64,000 bases of DNA from IMG/VR virus record IMGVR_UViG_3300044991_001618, positions 1-64,000 of that record, one strand, 5' to 3'. The notes under the pieces are model-generated. The model was not told where the DNA came from, did no database searches, and saw nothing but the letters and a program-made list of their open reading frames with translations. The DNA comes from a virus. How positions within the stretch are numbered: the first letter of the stretch is position 1; the number at the start of each line of letters is the position of its first letter. The position numbers and the translations under genes are program-made. Positions 7,713-15,651 of this stretch are shown here, one piece after another.

Positions 7713-8134
7713 TGGTGGAGACGCAGGGAATTGAACCCTGGTCTTGCTCGTAATTTAATAAAAAGACTACATGTTTATTCCATAGATTCTGTATGGACAC
7801 ATAAGACAGTTCATATTTTTCCATTTTTACTGCCAACTGTGGGGGGTTCACTTTCACTATTTACATAGACTAACAGGTAGCACCCCAAACCAAAACCTTT
7901 GACACAATAAGTAGTATCACACTATGAGGCTTCTGTTCCTGGGTTATATGCCCACCGACCCGGGGTTGTTATGACTACTAAGCCGCAACAACAGCATCTT
8001 CACGTACTAGACCTAAAGTTGCTAAAGTTTCTAAAGTGTTGCCAGTTAAAGGCTTGAACCAGTTGTTAATGAGGTTAATTCAGCCCCAACATGCCTTCTT
8101 ACCCAATCCACGCCAATCGATCCCTTTCGCCCCC
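7713..8134 (-). ncRNA. ssrA: Transfer-messenger RNA (tmRNA)
   Basis: 422 nt. The ends form a tRNA-like domain: 5' GGGGGCG pairs with 3' CGTCTCC over seven pairs, with G3-U70 (the alanine identity pair), discriminator A and encoded CCA. The T-arm is CAGGG TTCAATT CCCTG. The mRNA-like part contains a frame from GGC (about 8044) that ends ...LVREDAVVAA followed by tandem TAG TAG; if GGC is the resume codon the tag is 21 residues, twice the common length. Several G/C-rich hairpins between the frame and the 3' domain fit the pseudoknots. It rescues stalled ribosomes and tags products for proteolysis. Its own promoter and terminator flank it. Confidence 0.95.
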
Positions 8135-8140
8135 TTGTTT

Positions 8141-8148
8141 TATAAATA
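8141..8148 (-). promoter_or_regulatory. TATTTATA promoter of tmRNA
   Basis: Minus-strand GATATTTATAAAACAA ends right at the mature 5' G of the tmRNA; TATTTATA ends 6 nt upstream of it. This puts the motif where a -10 element should be and supports the same reading elsewhere in the window. Confidence 0.6.
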
Positions 8149-8268
8149 TCATCATTTCTGTTGATGACACAAATATAGATCCCTTTTTTTGATTTTCCAA
8201 ATGGTTTTTTCATTTTCTTTTAAAAGAATTTGATTTGCTGTTTTGTGGATGGAATAATAATATTTAGT

Positions 8269-8278
8269 TATATTTATA
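8269..8278 (+). promoter_or_regulatory. TATATTTATA promoter of LRR array 1
   Basis: Exact TATATTTATA 16 nt before the first LRR-like ATG (8295). With the tmRNA promoter it forms a divergent promoter region of about 160 bp. Confidence 0.5.
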
Positions 8279-8294
8279 TATTAATATATGAATT

Positions 8295-8798
8295 ATGGAA
8301 AAAGAAACATTAAAAAAGATATTCAATTTTCTTGAAAAGAATGATAACAGAAATGTACCATTTACTTGGAAATTATTAAATAATGAACCATTAACAGAAA
8401 AAGATTTAAATATTAAAGGTGATTTGGATTTAACAGAGACAAATATTAAATCATTACCAAATGGATTGAAAATTACTGGGAATTTGATTTTAACTGAAAC
8501 AGATATGAGATTCTTACCAGAAGGACTATTAGTTGGTGGCCATTTGGATTTATATGCTTCAAAAATAGACTCATTACCAAAGGGCTTGAAGGTTGGTGGG
8601 GATTTGAATATTGAAGGCACTTACATAGAATTATTACCAAGTGGCTTACAAGTTGGTGGTGATTTATATTTGAATGATAGTGATTTGCATCACAGCATAG
8701 ATTATAATGATAGTAATGAATTAAGGGATATTGTAAAAAAAATGGTTGAACCTGGTTTTATTAAAGGTAAGGTAATTTTTGATGACGATGATGATTGA
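8295..8798 (+). CDS. LRR-like repeat protein, array 1 gene 1
   Basis: 167 residues. The family N-cap (MEKETLKKIFNFLE... to about 45, with TWKLLNNEPLTEKDL) is followed by four repeats of about 20-22 residues with core LPxGLxVgG-L-L---I. The C-terminus (ELRDIVKKMVEPGFIKG) is followed by a poly-Asp tail. The plan predicts a small solenoid. First gene after the promoter. Its C-terminal 40 residues are nearly the same as in the gene at 10193, which shows recent duplication. Function unknown. Confidence 0.85.
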   Translation: MEKETLKKIFNFLEKNDNRNVPFTWKLLNNEPLTEKDLNIKGDLDLTETNIKSLPNGLKITGNLILTETDMRFLPEGLLVGGHLDLYASKIDSLPKGLKVGGDLNIEGTYIELLPSGLQVGGDLYLNDSDLHHSIDYNDSNELRDIVKKMVEPGFIKGKVIFDDDDD

Positions 8799-8815
8799 TT
8801 TAAATTAAATATATT

Positions 8816-9286
8816 ATGGAAAAAGAAACAATAAAAAAGATATTTGATTTTCTTGAAGAAAATGGTGAGCATAATGCACCACTTATGTGGAAATTAAAAA
8901 ATAATGAACCAATAACAGAAGATGATTTGATTGTTAATGGTGATTTGAATTTGGGTCATTCAAAAATAACTTCACTACCAGAAGGCTTGGAAGTTGGTGG
9001 GTTTTTGGATTTAAGTTATTCACTTATAAACTCATTACCAGAAGGTTTAAAAGTTGGTGGGAGTTTATCTTTATTTGATTGTGCAATTATAACTTCACTA
9101 CCAGAAGGCTTGAAGGTTGGGCGTAATTTAGATTTAGGTTTTACAAAAATAATCTCATTACCAAGAGGGTTAAAAGTTGAGGGTTTTATAGATTTGAATG
9201 GTACAAAATTAACAGAATACACAGATGATGAATTAAGAAAAATGATTAAACCTGGATATATAAAAGGAAGAATAATTAAAGTTTAG
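8816..9286 (+). CDS. LRR-like repeat protein, array 1 gene 2
   Basis: 156 residues, four repeats between the family N-cap (MEKETIKKIFDFLEENGEHN) and the C-cap (DDELRKMIKPGYIKGRIIKV). Its last three repeats are close to those of the gene at 9644 (shared GGSLSLFDCA and KVEGFIDLNGTKL blocks), so the two are recent copies. 17 nt from the previous stop, 3 nt to the next start; probably translated from one message. Confidence 0.85.
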   Translation: MEKETIKKIFDFLEENGEHNAPLMWKLKNNEPITEDDLIVNGDLNLGHSKITSLPEGLEVGGFLDLSYSLINSLPEGLKVGGSLSLFDCAIITSLPEGLKVGRNLDLGFTKIISLPRGLKVEGFIDLNGTKLTEYTDDELRKMIKPGYIKGRIIKV

Positions 9287-9289
9287 TTA

Positions 9290-9640
9290 ATGGAAAAAGA
9301 AACACTAAAAAAAATACTTGATTTTCTTAAACAGAATGAGAATAGAAATATTCCAATTGCTTGGAAATTAATAAATAATGAACCATTAACAGAAAAGGAA
9401 TTAACTATTGATCGTGATTTGGATTTAAAAGGTTCAACTATAAAATCCTTACCAGAATATTTAAATATTAAAGATGATTTGGATTTATCTCACACAAAAA
9501 TAACCTCATTACCAAAAGGATTAAAAGTTGGTGAAAATTTATATATTAAAAACAGCCCATTAACTAAATATTCAGATTATGAAATAATAAAAATGATTGC
9601 GCCTGGATATATTCAAGGTAAAATAGATAGAAGTTGGTAA
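9290..9640 (+). CDS. LRR-like repeat protein, array 1 gene 3 (short)
   Basis: 116 residues, the shortest member: complete N-cap and C-cap but only two repeats (SLPEYLNIKD, SLPKGLKVGE). The C-terminal block KVGENLYIKNSPL is also found in the gene at 10717. Both ends are intact, so this is a short variant and not a broken gene. It shows that repeat number is free to vary. Confidence 0.82.
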   Translation: MEKETLKKILDFLKQNENRNIPIAWKLINNEPLTEKELTIDRDLDLKGSTIKSLPEYLNIKDDLDLSHTKITSLPKGLKVGENLYIKNSPLTKYSDYEIIKMIAPGYIQGKIDRSW

Positions 9641-9643
9641 ATT

Positions 9644-10189
9644 ATGGAAAAAGAAACATTAAAAAAGATATTTGATTTTATCAAAACAAAAGATAATAGA
9701 AATATTCCATTTATGTGGAAATTAAAAAATAATGAGCCAATAACAGAAGATGATTTGATTGTTAATGGTGATTTGGATTTGAGACCTAGTAGCATAGATT
9801 ACATGGATATAGAATCATTACCAGAAGGATTAAAAGTTTCTGGTCGTTTAGACCTTATGGGCTCAGATATGCAATTTTTACCAAAAGGCTTGGAAGTTGG
9901 TGGGTATTTGGATTTAAGTTATTCACTTATAAAATCATTACCAGAAGGATTAAAAGTTGGGGGGAGTTTATCTTTATTTGATTGTGCAAATATAACTTCA
10001 CTACCAGAAGGCTTGAAGGTTGGGGGCAATTTAGATTTAGGGGCTACAAATATAACATTATTACCAAGAGGGTTAAAAGTTGAGGGTTATATAGAGTTGA
10101 ATGGTACAAAATTAACAGGATACTCAGATGGTGAATTAAGAAATATGGTCAAACCTGGATATATAAAAGGAAGAATAATTAAATTTTAG
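9644..10189 (+). CDS. LRR-like repeat protein, array 1 gene 4
   Basis: 181 residues, five repeats. The N-cap differs slightly (FDFIKTKDNRNIPFMWK). From about residue 85 it follows the gene at 8816 nearly residue by residue with one extra repeat before that point, as expected from unequal recombination. C-cap GELRNMVKPGYIKGRIIKF. Spacing is 3 nt on both sides. Confidence 0.85.
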   Translation: MEKETLKKIFDFIKTKDNRNIPFMWKLKNNEPITEDDLIVNGDLDLRPSSIDYMDIESLPEGLKVSGRLDLMGSDMQFLPKGLEVGGYLDLSYSLIKSLPEGLKVGGSLSLFDCANITSLPEGLKVGGNLDLGATNITLLPRGLKVEGYIELNGTKLTGYSDGELRNMVKPGYIKGRIIKF

Positions 10190-10192
10190 TTA

Positions 10193-10717
10193 ATGGAAAA
10201 AGAAACACTAAAAAAAATATTCAATTTTCTTGAAGAAAATGAAAGACATCAAACTCCATTTTTGTGGAAATGGGTAAATAATATACCATTAACAGAAAAA
10301 GATTTAAATATTGAAGGTAATTTGGATTTAACAGACACAGATATTAAATCATTACCAGATGGATTGAAAGTTGCTGGGAATTTGAATTTAACTGAAACAG
10401 ATATGGAATCATTACCAGAAAGATTGGAAGTTGCTGGTAATTTATATTTGGATCACAGTTTTATAAAATCATTACCAAAGGACTTGAAGGTTGGGGGGTA
10501 TTTGAGTATTGAAGCCACTTACATAAAATCATTACCAAGAGGCTTACAAGTTGGTGGTGATTTATATTTGAATGATAGTAAATTACTTAATAATATAGAT
10601 TATAATGATAGTAATGAATTAAGGGATATTGTAAAAAAAATGGTTGAACCTGGTTTTATTAAAGGTAATGTAATTTTTGATGAAGAAGGTGAGAATTGGC
10701 TTAAATCAGACATGTAA
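10193..10717 (+). CDS. LRR-like repeat protein, array 1 gene 5
   Basis: 174 residues, four repeats. It is the paralogue of the gene at 8295: same order of repeats, the same GGDLYLNDS block and the same extended C-cap (NDSNELRDIVKKMVEPGF), but the acidic tail is replaced by DEEGENWLKSDM. Its stop overlaps the next ATG (TAATG), giving translational coupling. Confidence 0.85.
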   Translation: MEKETLKKIFNFLEENERHQTPFLWKWVNNIPLTEKDLNIEGNLDLTDTDIKSLPDGLKVAGNLNLTETDMESLPERLEVAGNLYLDHSFIKSLPKDLKVGGYLSIEATYIKSLPRGLQVGGDLYLNDSKLLNNIDYNDSNELRDIVKKMVEPGFIKGNVIFDEEGENWLKSDM

Positions 10718-11268
10718 TGGAAAAAGAAACACTAAAAAACATACTTGATTTTCTTAAAGAAAAGGAAGGGAAATCATCTATTAGATGGAAATTATTACAT
10801 AATGAACCATTTACAGAAGAAGAGTTAAATGTTGATGGTAAGTTTATTTTTGATGGATTTTTGGATTTATCAGGCAAAAATATAACATCATTACCAAAAG
10901 GATTGGAAGTTAGGGGTAATTTATATTTAAGAAACTGTAAAAGTTTAACATCCTTACCAGAAGGATTGTCTGTTTGGGGGACTTTGGATTTAAAAGGTTC
11001 AACTATAAAATCCTTACCAGAAGGACTACTCCTTGGTGGTTTGAATTTAACAAATTGCAAAAGTTTAACATCCTTACCAGAAGGAATGAAAGTTGGTCGT
11101 GGTGGTTTGAATTTAACAAATTGCAAAAGTTTAACCTCATTACCAAAAGGATTAAAAGTTGGTGAAAATTTATATATTAAAAACAGCCCATTAGCAAAAT
11201 TTTCAGATGAGAGTTTAAAAGATATGATTGGATTAAATGGATATATAAAAGGAAAAATAGTTAGATAA
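10717..11268 (+). CDS. LRR-like repeat protein, array 1 gene 6
   Basis: 183 residues, five repeats. The repeats here are LRR-like in the strict sense (LNLTNCKSLTSLPEGMKVG), with the NCKSLTSLP segment present three times. N-cap MEKETLKNILDFLKEKEG, C-cap ESLKDMIGLNGYIKGKIVR with an insertion (GLNG) relative to the family. Coupled to both neighbours by TAATG overlaps. Confidence 0.85.
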   Translation: MEKETLKNILDFLKEKEGKSSIRWKLLHNEPFTEEELNVDGKFIFDGFLDLSGKNITSLPKGLEVRGNLYLRNCKSLTSLPEGLSVWGTLDLKGSTIKSLPEGLLLGGLNLTNCKSLTSLPEGMKVGRGGLNLTNCKSLTSLPKGLKVGENLYIKNSPLAKFSDESLKDMIGLNGYIKGKIVR

Positions 11269-11747
11269 TGAAAAAAGAAACACTAAAAAAGATATTTGAT
11301 TTTCTTGAAGAAAATCATAATAAAAGAAAACCACTTATGTGGAAATTAAAAAACAATATACCAATAACAGAAAAAGATGATTTGATTGTTAAAGGTAGTT
11401 TGGATTTATCTAGTTCAAACATAACCTCACTACCAAAAGGTTTGGAAGTTAAAGGTGGTTTAAGTTTATATGAATCAGAAATAATCTCCTTACCAGAAGG
11501 CTTGAAGGTTGGGGGTGATTTAGATTTAAGAAATTCATATATAGAAAGTTTACCAGAAGGATTGGAAGTTGGGGATGAATTGGATTTAGCATATACATAC
11601 ATAACATCACTACCAAAAGGTTTAAAAGTTGGGAGTATTTTGATTATAATTGAGAGTGAATTATTAAAATATTCAGATAAAGAAATAAGAAAAATGATTG
11701 AACCTGGGTATATTAAAGGGAAAATAATTAGAGAATATTATAGATAA
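11268..11747 (+). CDS. LRR-like repeat protein, array 1 gene 7
   Basis: 159 residues, four repeats, N-cap beginning MKKETL in place of MEKETL and C-cap KEIRKMIEPGYIKGKIIREYYR. Last gene of the first array; the peptidase gene follows after 24 nt with its own TATATTTA-like element (about 11753-11760). Confidence 0.85.
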   Translation: MKKETLKKIFDFLEENHNKRKPLMWKLKNNIPITEKDDLIVKGSLDLSSSNITSLPKGLEVKGGLSLYESEIISLPEGLKVGGDLDLRNSYIESLPEGLEVGDELDLAYTYITSLPKGLKVGSILIIIESELLKYSDKEIRKMIEPGYIKGKIIREYYR

Positions 11748-11771
11748 TTTACTATATTTACACAAAAAAAC

Positions 11772-12569
11772 ATGGACAAAGAACTTTTAAAAGAAATATT
11801 ATCAATCCCCTCCTATTCGGGTGATGAAACAAAATTGGTTAATTTTATTACCAGTTATTTAGATGCTAACGATATCAAATACACATTAGATGAAATGAAA
11901 AACATTTATTGTGTGAAAGGTGAAGCAGAGTATTATCCTTGTGTCGTAGCACACACAGATACTGTCCATAACAACACTTTTATAGATGTTAGAACTGAAC
12001 TTAAACCAAACTCCAAAAGAGTCTTAAAAGAGGCGTATAAGGGTTATGATGTAAAAGGAAACCCAACAGGAATTGGTGGTGATGATAAGGCTGGAGTATT
12101 TGCTTGTCTTACTTTATTAAAGGAATTACCAGTAATAAAAGCGGCCTTTTTTGTTTCAGAAGAAATTGGTTGCGTGGGATCATTAAACGCTGATGCAAAT
12201 TTTTTCCTAGATGTGGGTTATGCAATTCAATTTGATGCCCCCTTTGATTGGATGGTAAGTGAAATATCTTCTGGAGTTAGATTATTTGACAGAGATAGCA
12301 AGTTCTTCACAAAGATAGATAAGGTATTAACAGAAAACACAAACCCCCAATATCAATCACACCCATATACCGATATATTTGCCTTAAAGAAATTATTTGA
12401 TTTTAGTTGTGTTAATATATCAATAGGATATTATGATTACCACACAAAGGATGAATATGTTGTTTTAGAAGATGTGGAGAAAGGAATTAAAATGGGCAGA
12501 GAAATGATAGAAAGTTTAGGATACAAGAAATATTACAAAAAATATAAACCATTAAGAATATTAGGATAA
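11772..12569 (+). CDS. M20-family di-zinc peptidase (PepT-like)
   Basis: 265 residues. Two-zinc aminopeptidase fold: metal ligands His61 and Asp63 (VVAHTDTV), the Asp pair in GIGGDDKAG (104-105), catalytic and ligand Glu130-131 (VSEEIGCVGS), Asp155 (QFDAP) and a late His in YYDYHTKDEYV. All positions needed for activity seem present. It is shorter than host PepT (about 400) because the lid/dimerisation domain is mostly missing, as in tetrahedral aminopeptidase-like or reduced M20 enzymes. It would trim peptides, for instance Clp products. Followed by a strong terminator. Confidence 0.85.
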   Translation: MDKELLKEILSIPSYSGDETKLVNFITSYLDANDIKYTLDEMKNIYCVKGEAEYYPCVVAHTDTVHNNTFIDVRTELKPNSKRVLKEAYKGYDVKGNPTGIGGDDKAGVFACLTLLKELPVIKAAFFVSEEIGCVGSLNADANFFLDVGYAIQFDAPFDWMVSEISSGVRLFDRDSKFFTKIDKVLTENTNPQYQSHPYTDIFALKKLFDFSCVNISIGYYDYHTKDEYVVLEDVEKGIKMGREMIESLGYKKYYKKYKPLRILG

Positions 12570-12574
12570 AAAGA

Positions 12575-12602
12575 AATGGGGGTTGTTAGCCCCCATTTTT
12601 GT
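12575..12602 (+). terminator. Rho-independent terminator
   Basis: AATGGGGG (12575-12582) pairs with CCCCCATT (12590-12597), followed by TTTTGTTT. Lies between the convergent peptidase and ClpC-like genes. Confidence 0.85.
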
Positions 12603-14603
12603 TTAGTTTAGAATAACATTTTCATCTTTTGCAGTTAATTGGTATTTACCCCCTTCTTTAACCACATCATTTAATACTTCATCAGAAATTAAATCTTCAA
12701 TTTTATCTTGAATTGCTCGTTTTATTGGTCTTGCACCATAAGTTTCATCAAACCCAATTTTTGATATTAAATCAACAACACTATCATCATAAGTGAAATT
12801 GTATTTTGATTCTTTTAGTCTATCAATCAACTTGTTAAGTTCAATTCTTGTGATTTTCTTAACATTATCATCATTTAATGTATTGAATACAACTGTATCA
12901 TCAATACGATTTAAGAATTCTGGTGAGAAAAACTTTTTAAGTTCAGCCATTAGCATAGATTTTTTTGCTTCTTCATTACCATATTTTGAACTAGTGAAAC
13001 TAATACCTGTACCAAAGTCAGAGAATTTCTTAATACCCAAGTTTGATGTTAAAATGATTATGGTATTTTTAAAATTAATTGTTTTTCCCATAGCATCAGT
13101 AAGATGACCATCATCCAGAATTTGCAATAATAAATGGAATACATCTTTATGTGCTTTTTCTATCTCATCAAATAAAATAACAGAATAAGGATTGTTTTTA
13201 ACTTTTTCAGTTAATTGACCACCTTCATCATGTGAAACATATCCTGGAGGTGAACCAATTAATCTTGATATGGTATGCTTTTCTTGGTATTCACTCATAT
13301 CAACACGAATTAGTGATTTTTCATTCCCAAACAATTGTTTTGCAAGTTGTTTTGCAAGATGCGTCTTACCAACACCTGTGGATCCCAAACAAATAAAACT
13401 ACCAATTGGTCGGTTGGGGTCTTTTATGTTTAATCTATTTCTCTTAATTGCTTTAACAATTGAATCAACTGCTTGGTCTTGCCCAATAACTTTATCTTTA
13501 ATCTTTTTATCAATATTGATAAGTTTTTGCTTTTCATCAAGATTTAATTGTTCAATTGGGATGTTTGTCATAATTGATACAACAGAATAAACATCTTCTT
13601 CATCAATTTTTCTTTTGTTTTTAATATTATCTTCTTCAAACTTTTTTGTTTCAGCATCAAGTTTGGTTAATAATTTTAATTCCTTATCCCTAATTTCAGC
13701 AGCCAATTCATATTCTTGGTTGATAACAACTCTTGTTTTTTCTTGTTTTAGTTCAGAAATTTTTTCTTTTAACTTTTTGATTGATTCTGGAATTTTAACT
13801 TCAACTTGTTGCCTTGCACCAACTTCATCAATAACATCAAATCCCTTATCTGGGAATGCTCTGTCTGTGATATATCTATCAGCCAATCTAACACATAATT
13901 CAATTATCTCATCACTATATATTGATTTATGAAATGATTCATATTTATCAATGGATTGTTTAATGATTGTTATTGTTTCTGCTATTGAGGGTTGTTCAAG
14001 TTTGATTTTTTGAAATCTTCTTGCTAATGCCCCATCTTTCTCAATTGATTTTTTATATTCATCAAATGTGGTTGCCCCAATGCATTGAATATCCCCAGAT
14101 GCTAATGCTGGCTTGAATATATTTGCACCATCCATAGAATTTGAAGAATTACCAGAGCCAATTAATGTGTGAATTTCATCAATAAACACAACCACATTTG
14201 GATTTGATGTTAATTCATCAATAATAACTTTCATTCTTTCTTCAAACTGACCCCTATATTTGGTTCCAGCAACAACAGATGTTAAATCCAAATTAACAAT
14301 TCTTTTGTTCAATAAATTTTGCGGACCTTCACCTTTTGAAATCATTAAAGCAACGCCTTCAATTAAGTTAGTTTTACCACAACCAGCCTCACCAAGGATT
14401 AATGGGTTGTTCTTTTTTCGTCTTGATAAGATTTGAGCCAATCTCTTAACCTCTTTCTCTCTACCAATTGACGCATCCAATTTCCCCATTTCAGCTAGTT
14501 TGGATAAATCCCTACTAAAATTGTCTAAGACTGGGGTTTTTGAACTTGAGGTATTTTTCTTACCTCTTGTTGTTTTTTCATCATCAAAATAGTCAACATT
14601 CAT
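12603..14603 (-). CDS. ClpC/ClpA-type AAA+ unfoldase lacking N-domain
   Basis: 666 residues with two AAA+ rings: Walker A GEAGCGKT (71-78) and Walker B VVVFIDE (137-143) in D1; Walker A GSTGVGKT (407-414) and Walker B VILFDE (475-480) in D2; Arg-finger region EFLNRID (562-568) and sensor-2 GARP. A short coiled middle segment (about 274-325, INQEYELAAEIRDKE) is of ClpC type. The substrate/adaptor N-domain (about 150 residues) is absent; D1 starts near residue 25. The ClpP-docking loop position after TSNLG reads GISF (533-536), where hosts usually have (I/V)GF or IGL. Expected to feed substrates to ClpP (555-1211). Divergent from hsp20. Confidence 0.92.
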   Translation of the reverse strand: MNVDYFDDEKTTRGKKNTSSSKTPVLDNFSRDLSKLAEMGKLDASIGREKEVKRLAQILSRRKKNNPLILGEAGCGKTNLIEGVALMISKGEGPQNLLNKRIVNLDLTSVVAGTKYRGQFEERMKVIIDELTSNPNVVVFIDEIHTLIGSGNSSNSMDGANIFKPALASGDIQCIGATTFDEYKKSIEKDGALARRFQKIKLEQPSIAETITIIKQSIDKYESFHKSIYSDEIIELCVRLADRYITDRAFPDKGFDVIDEVGARQQVEVKIPESIKKLKEKISELKQEKTRVVINQEYELAAEIRDKELKLLTKLDAETKKFEEDNIKNKRKIDEEDVYSVVSIMTNIPIEQLNLDEKQKLINIDKKIKDKVIGQDQAVDSIVKAIKRNRLNIKDPNRPIGSFICLGSTGVGKTHLAKQLAKQLFGNEKSLIRVDMSEYQEKHTISRLIGSPPGYVSHDEGGQLTEKVKNNPYSVILFDEIEKAHKDVFHLLLQILDDGHLTDAMGKTINFKNTIIILTSNLGIKKFSDFGTGISFTSSKYGNEEAKKSMLMAELKKFFSPEFLNRIDDTVVFNTLNDDNVKKITRIELNKLIDRLKESKYNFTYDDSVVDLISKIGFDETYGARPIKRAIQDKIEDLISDEVLNDVVKEGGKYQLTAKDENVILN

Positions 14604-14617
14604 ATCTTATGTTTTTT

Positions 14618-14625
14618 TATAAATA
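14618..14625 (-). promoter_or_regulatory. TATTTATA promoter of clpC-like gene
   Basis: Minus-strand CATATTTATAAAAAAAC, 14 nt upstream of the ATG at 14603. Confidence 0.5.
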
Positions 14626-14657
14626 TGCTACAAATTTTGTACTAATCAAATAGTTTT

Positions 14658-14668
14658 GACAAATTGTC
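14658..14668. promoter_or_regulatory. Palindromic operator-like site 1
   Basis: GACAAATTGTC, a perfect 5+1+5 palindrome within a 16-bp sequence (14657-14672) that is repeated exactly at 14688-14703. It lies in the clpC/hsp20 divergent region, 33 bp upstream of the clpC-side TATTTATA. Confidence 0.6.
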
Positions 14669-14688
14669 TTATAATTTCATTGTATTAT

Positions 14689-14699
14689 GACAAATTGTC
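14689..14699. promoter_or_regulatory. Palindromic operator-like site 2
   Basis: Second exact GACAAATTGTC, 31 bp from the first (three helical turns, same DNA face). A half site TTGTC follows at 14726-14730. The arrangement suits cooperative binding of a dimeric regulator. Confidence 0.6.
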
Positions 14700-14781
14700 T
14701 TATTGATATATATATAACTGCCATTTTGTCATATAAAAATATATTTGGCATTATATTTGACTTTATCATAAAAAAAATAAA

Positions 14782-14789
14782 CATTTATA
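14782..14789 (+). promoter_or_regulatory. ATTTATA promoter element of hsp20
   Basis: CATTTATA followed by an A-rich leader, 12 nt before the ATG at 14802. Confidence 0.4.
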
Positions 14790-14801
14790 AAAATTAAAAT
14801 T

Positions 14802-15215
14802 ATGAAAGACAGAGATTATTTAGCAGAGCTATTATTTGGATTATCAAATCCATTTGGCTTATCAAGTTCAGTACCGTTTGCATCAGATTCCACTTATGGT
14901 CATTATGGGATTAAACATAGCGCCTATGATAGTGAATATGATATTGAATTAACTAAGGATGGTGCATACATATCCTTTGAAGTTCCAGGTTTTACCAAAG
15001 ATAACTTAGAAATATCTATAGAAGATAGGGTAGTCATAATTAAAGGTGAAAGGGTTGTCAATAAGAAAGGCGAAGTTAAGAAAATACTTCACAAATACAA
15101 AGTTGATAGCAACTTTAATGAATCAAATATTGAAGCAACAGTATCAAATGGTATTTTAACATTATTCTTGCCAAATTATATTGCTAAACCTAAAAAAACA
15201 ATAACAATTAACTAA
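14802..15215 (+). CDS. Hsp20 small heat-shock protein
   Basis: 137 residues. Alpha-crystallin domain at about 45-130: [26 protein letters not shown] and the signature [13 protein letters not shown]; the C-terminal ITI is the family's I-x-I anchor. A holdase that keeps unfolding proteins soluble. Stop and next start overlap (TAATG at 15213-15217), so it is coupled to the cyclophilin gene. Divergent from the ClpC-like gene across a region with paired palindromes. T4-like phages of other hosts also carry Hsp20 genes, where they are presumed to aid capsid or tail assembly. Confidence 0.93.
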   Translation: MKDRDYLAELLFGLSNPFGLSSSVPFASDSTYGHYGIKHSAYDSEYDIELTKDGAYISFEVPGFTKDNLEISIEDRVVIIKGERVVNKKGEVKKILHKYKVDSNFNESNIEATVSNGILTLFLPNYIAKPKKTITIN

Positions 15216-15646
15216 TGACAAAAGTAAAAATTGAAACAGCAAAGGGGGTGATGATTGCTGAATTGTATGACAATGAAACCCCAATTACCGTTGATAATTT
15301 TAAGAAATTAATCAATGAAGGATTTTATAATGGATTAAATTTCCATAGGGTTATTCCCAACTTTATGATACAAGGTGGTTGCCCAAATGGTGTTGGAAAT
15401 GGTGGACCAGGATATAATATTAAGTGTGAGGTTAATGCTGATAAACAACAACACGATAGGGGTGTATTGAGTATGGCTCATGCTGGTAGGGATACTGGGG
15501 GATCACAATTCTTCATATGTCATAATAGGCAAGGTGTTGCTCATTTGGATGGAAATCATACATGCTTTGGTAAAGTTGTTGATGGGTTGGATGTAATTGA
15601 TTCAATTAGCCAAGGTGATTTAATAAATAGTATTTCAATAATTTAA
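15215..15646 (+). CDS. Cyclophilin peptidyl-prolyl isomerase
   Basis: 143 residues. Cyclophilin motifs [13 protein letters not shown] (43-55; catalytic Arg45, with Phe50, Met51 and Gln53), [16 protein letters not shown] (substrate pocket) and [13 protein letters not shown] near the C-terminus. Cytoplasmic type, no signal peptide. It catalyses cis-trans isomerisation of X-Pro bonds. Co-translated with Hsp20, a two-gene folding unit. The C-terminus is slightly shorter than in host enzymes but all core strands appear present. A phage-encoded cyclophilin is uncommon. Confidence 0.93.
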   Translation: MTKVKIETAKGVMIAELYDNETPITVDNFKKLINEGFYNGLNFHRVIPNFMIQGGCPNGVGNGGPGYNIKCEVNADKQQHDRGVLSMAHAGRDTGGSQFFICHNRQGVAHLDGNHTCFGKVVDGLDVIDSISQGDLINSISII

Positions 15647-15651
15647 CAAAG

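Larger units (their letters stand above)
8295..11747 (+). repeat. LRR-like gene array 1 (7 genes)
   Basis: Seven paralogous genes head to tail with spacing from 1-nt overlap to 17 nt. About 28 repeat units in total by my count. Confidence 0.85.

Noticed and set aside
7668-7868. Short coding frames over the tmRNA
   Set aside because: They overlap the tRNA-like domain and have no support; the RNA structure explains the region.
10701-11126. Minus-strand frames opposite LRR-like genes, and plus-strand frames opposite arrays 3 and 4
   Set aside because: Repeats of the coding strand produce open antisense frames (Phe/Pro/Ser-rich) with no start context; considered shadows.
8295-11747. Diversity-generating retroelement variable repeats
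   Set aside because: No reverse transcriptase and no template repeat with adenine-specific changes in the window; variation fits recombination.
14656-14692. Canonical -35/-10 promoter (TTGACA ... TATAAT)
   Set aside because: TTGACA and TATAAT occur but are only about 8 bp apart; the palindrome explains the bases better.
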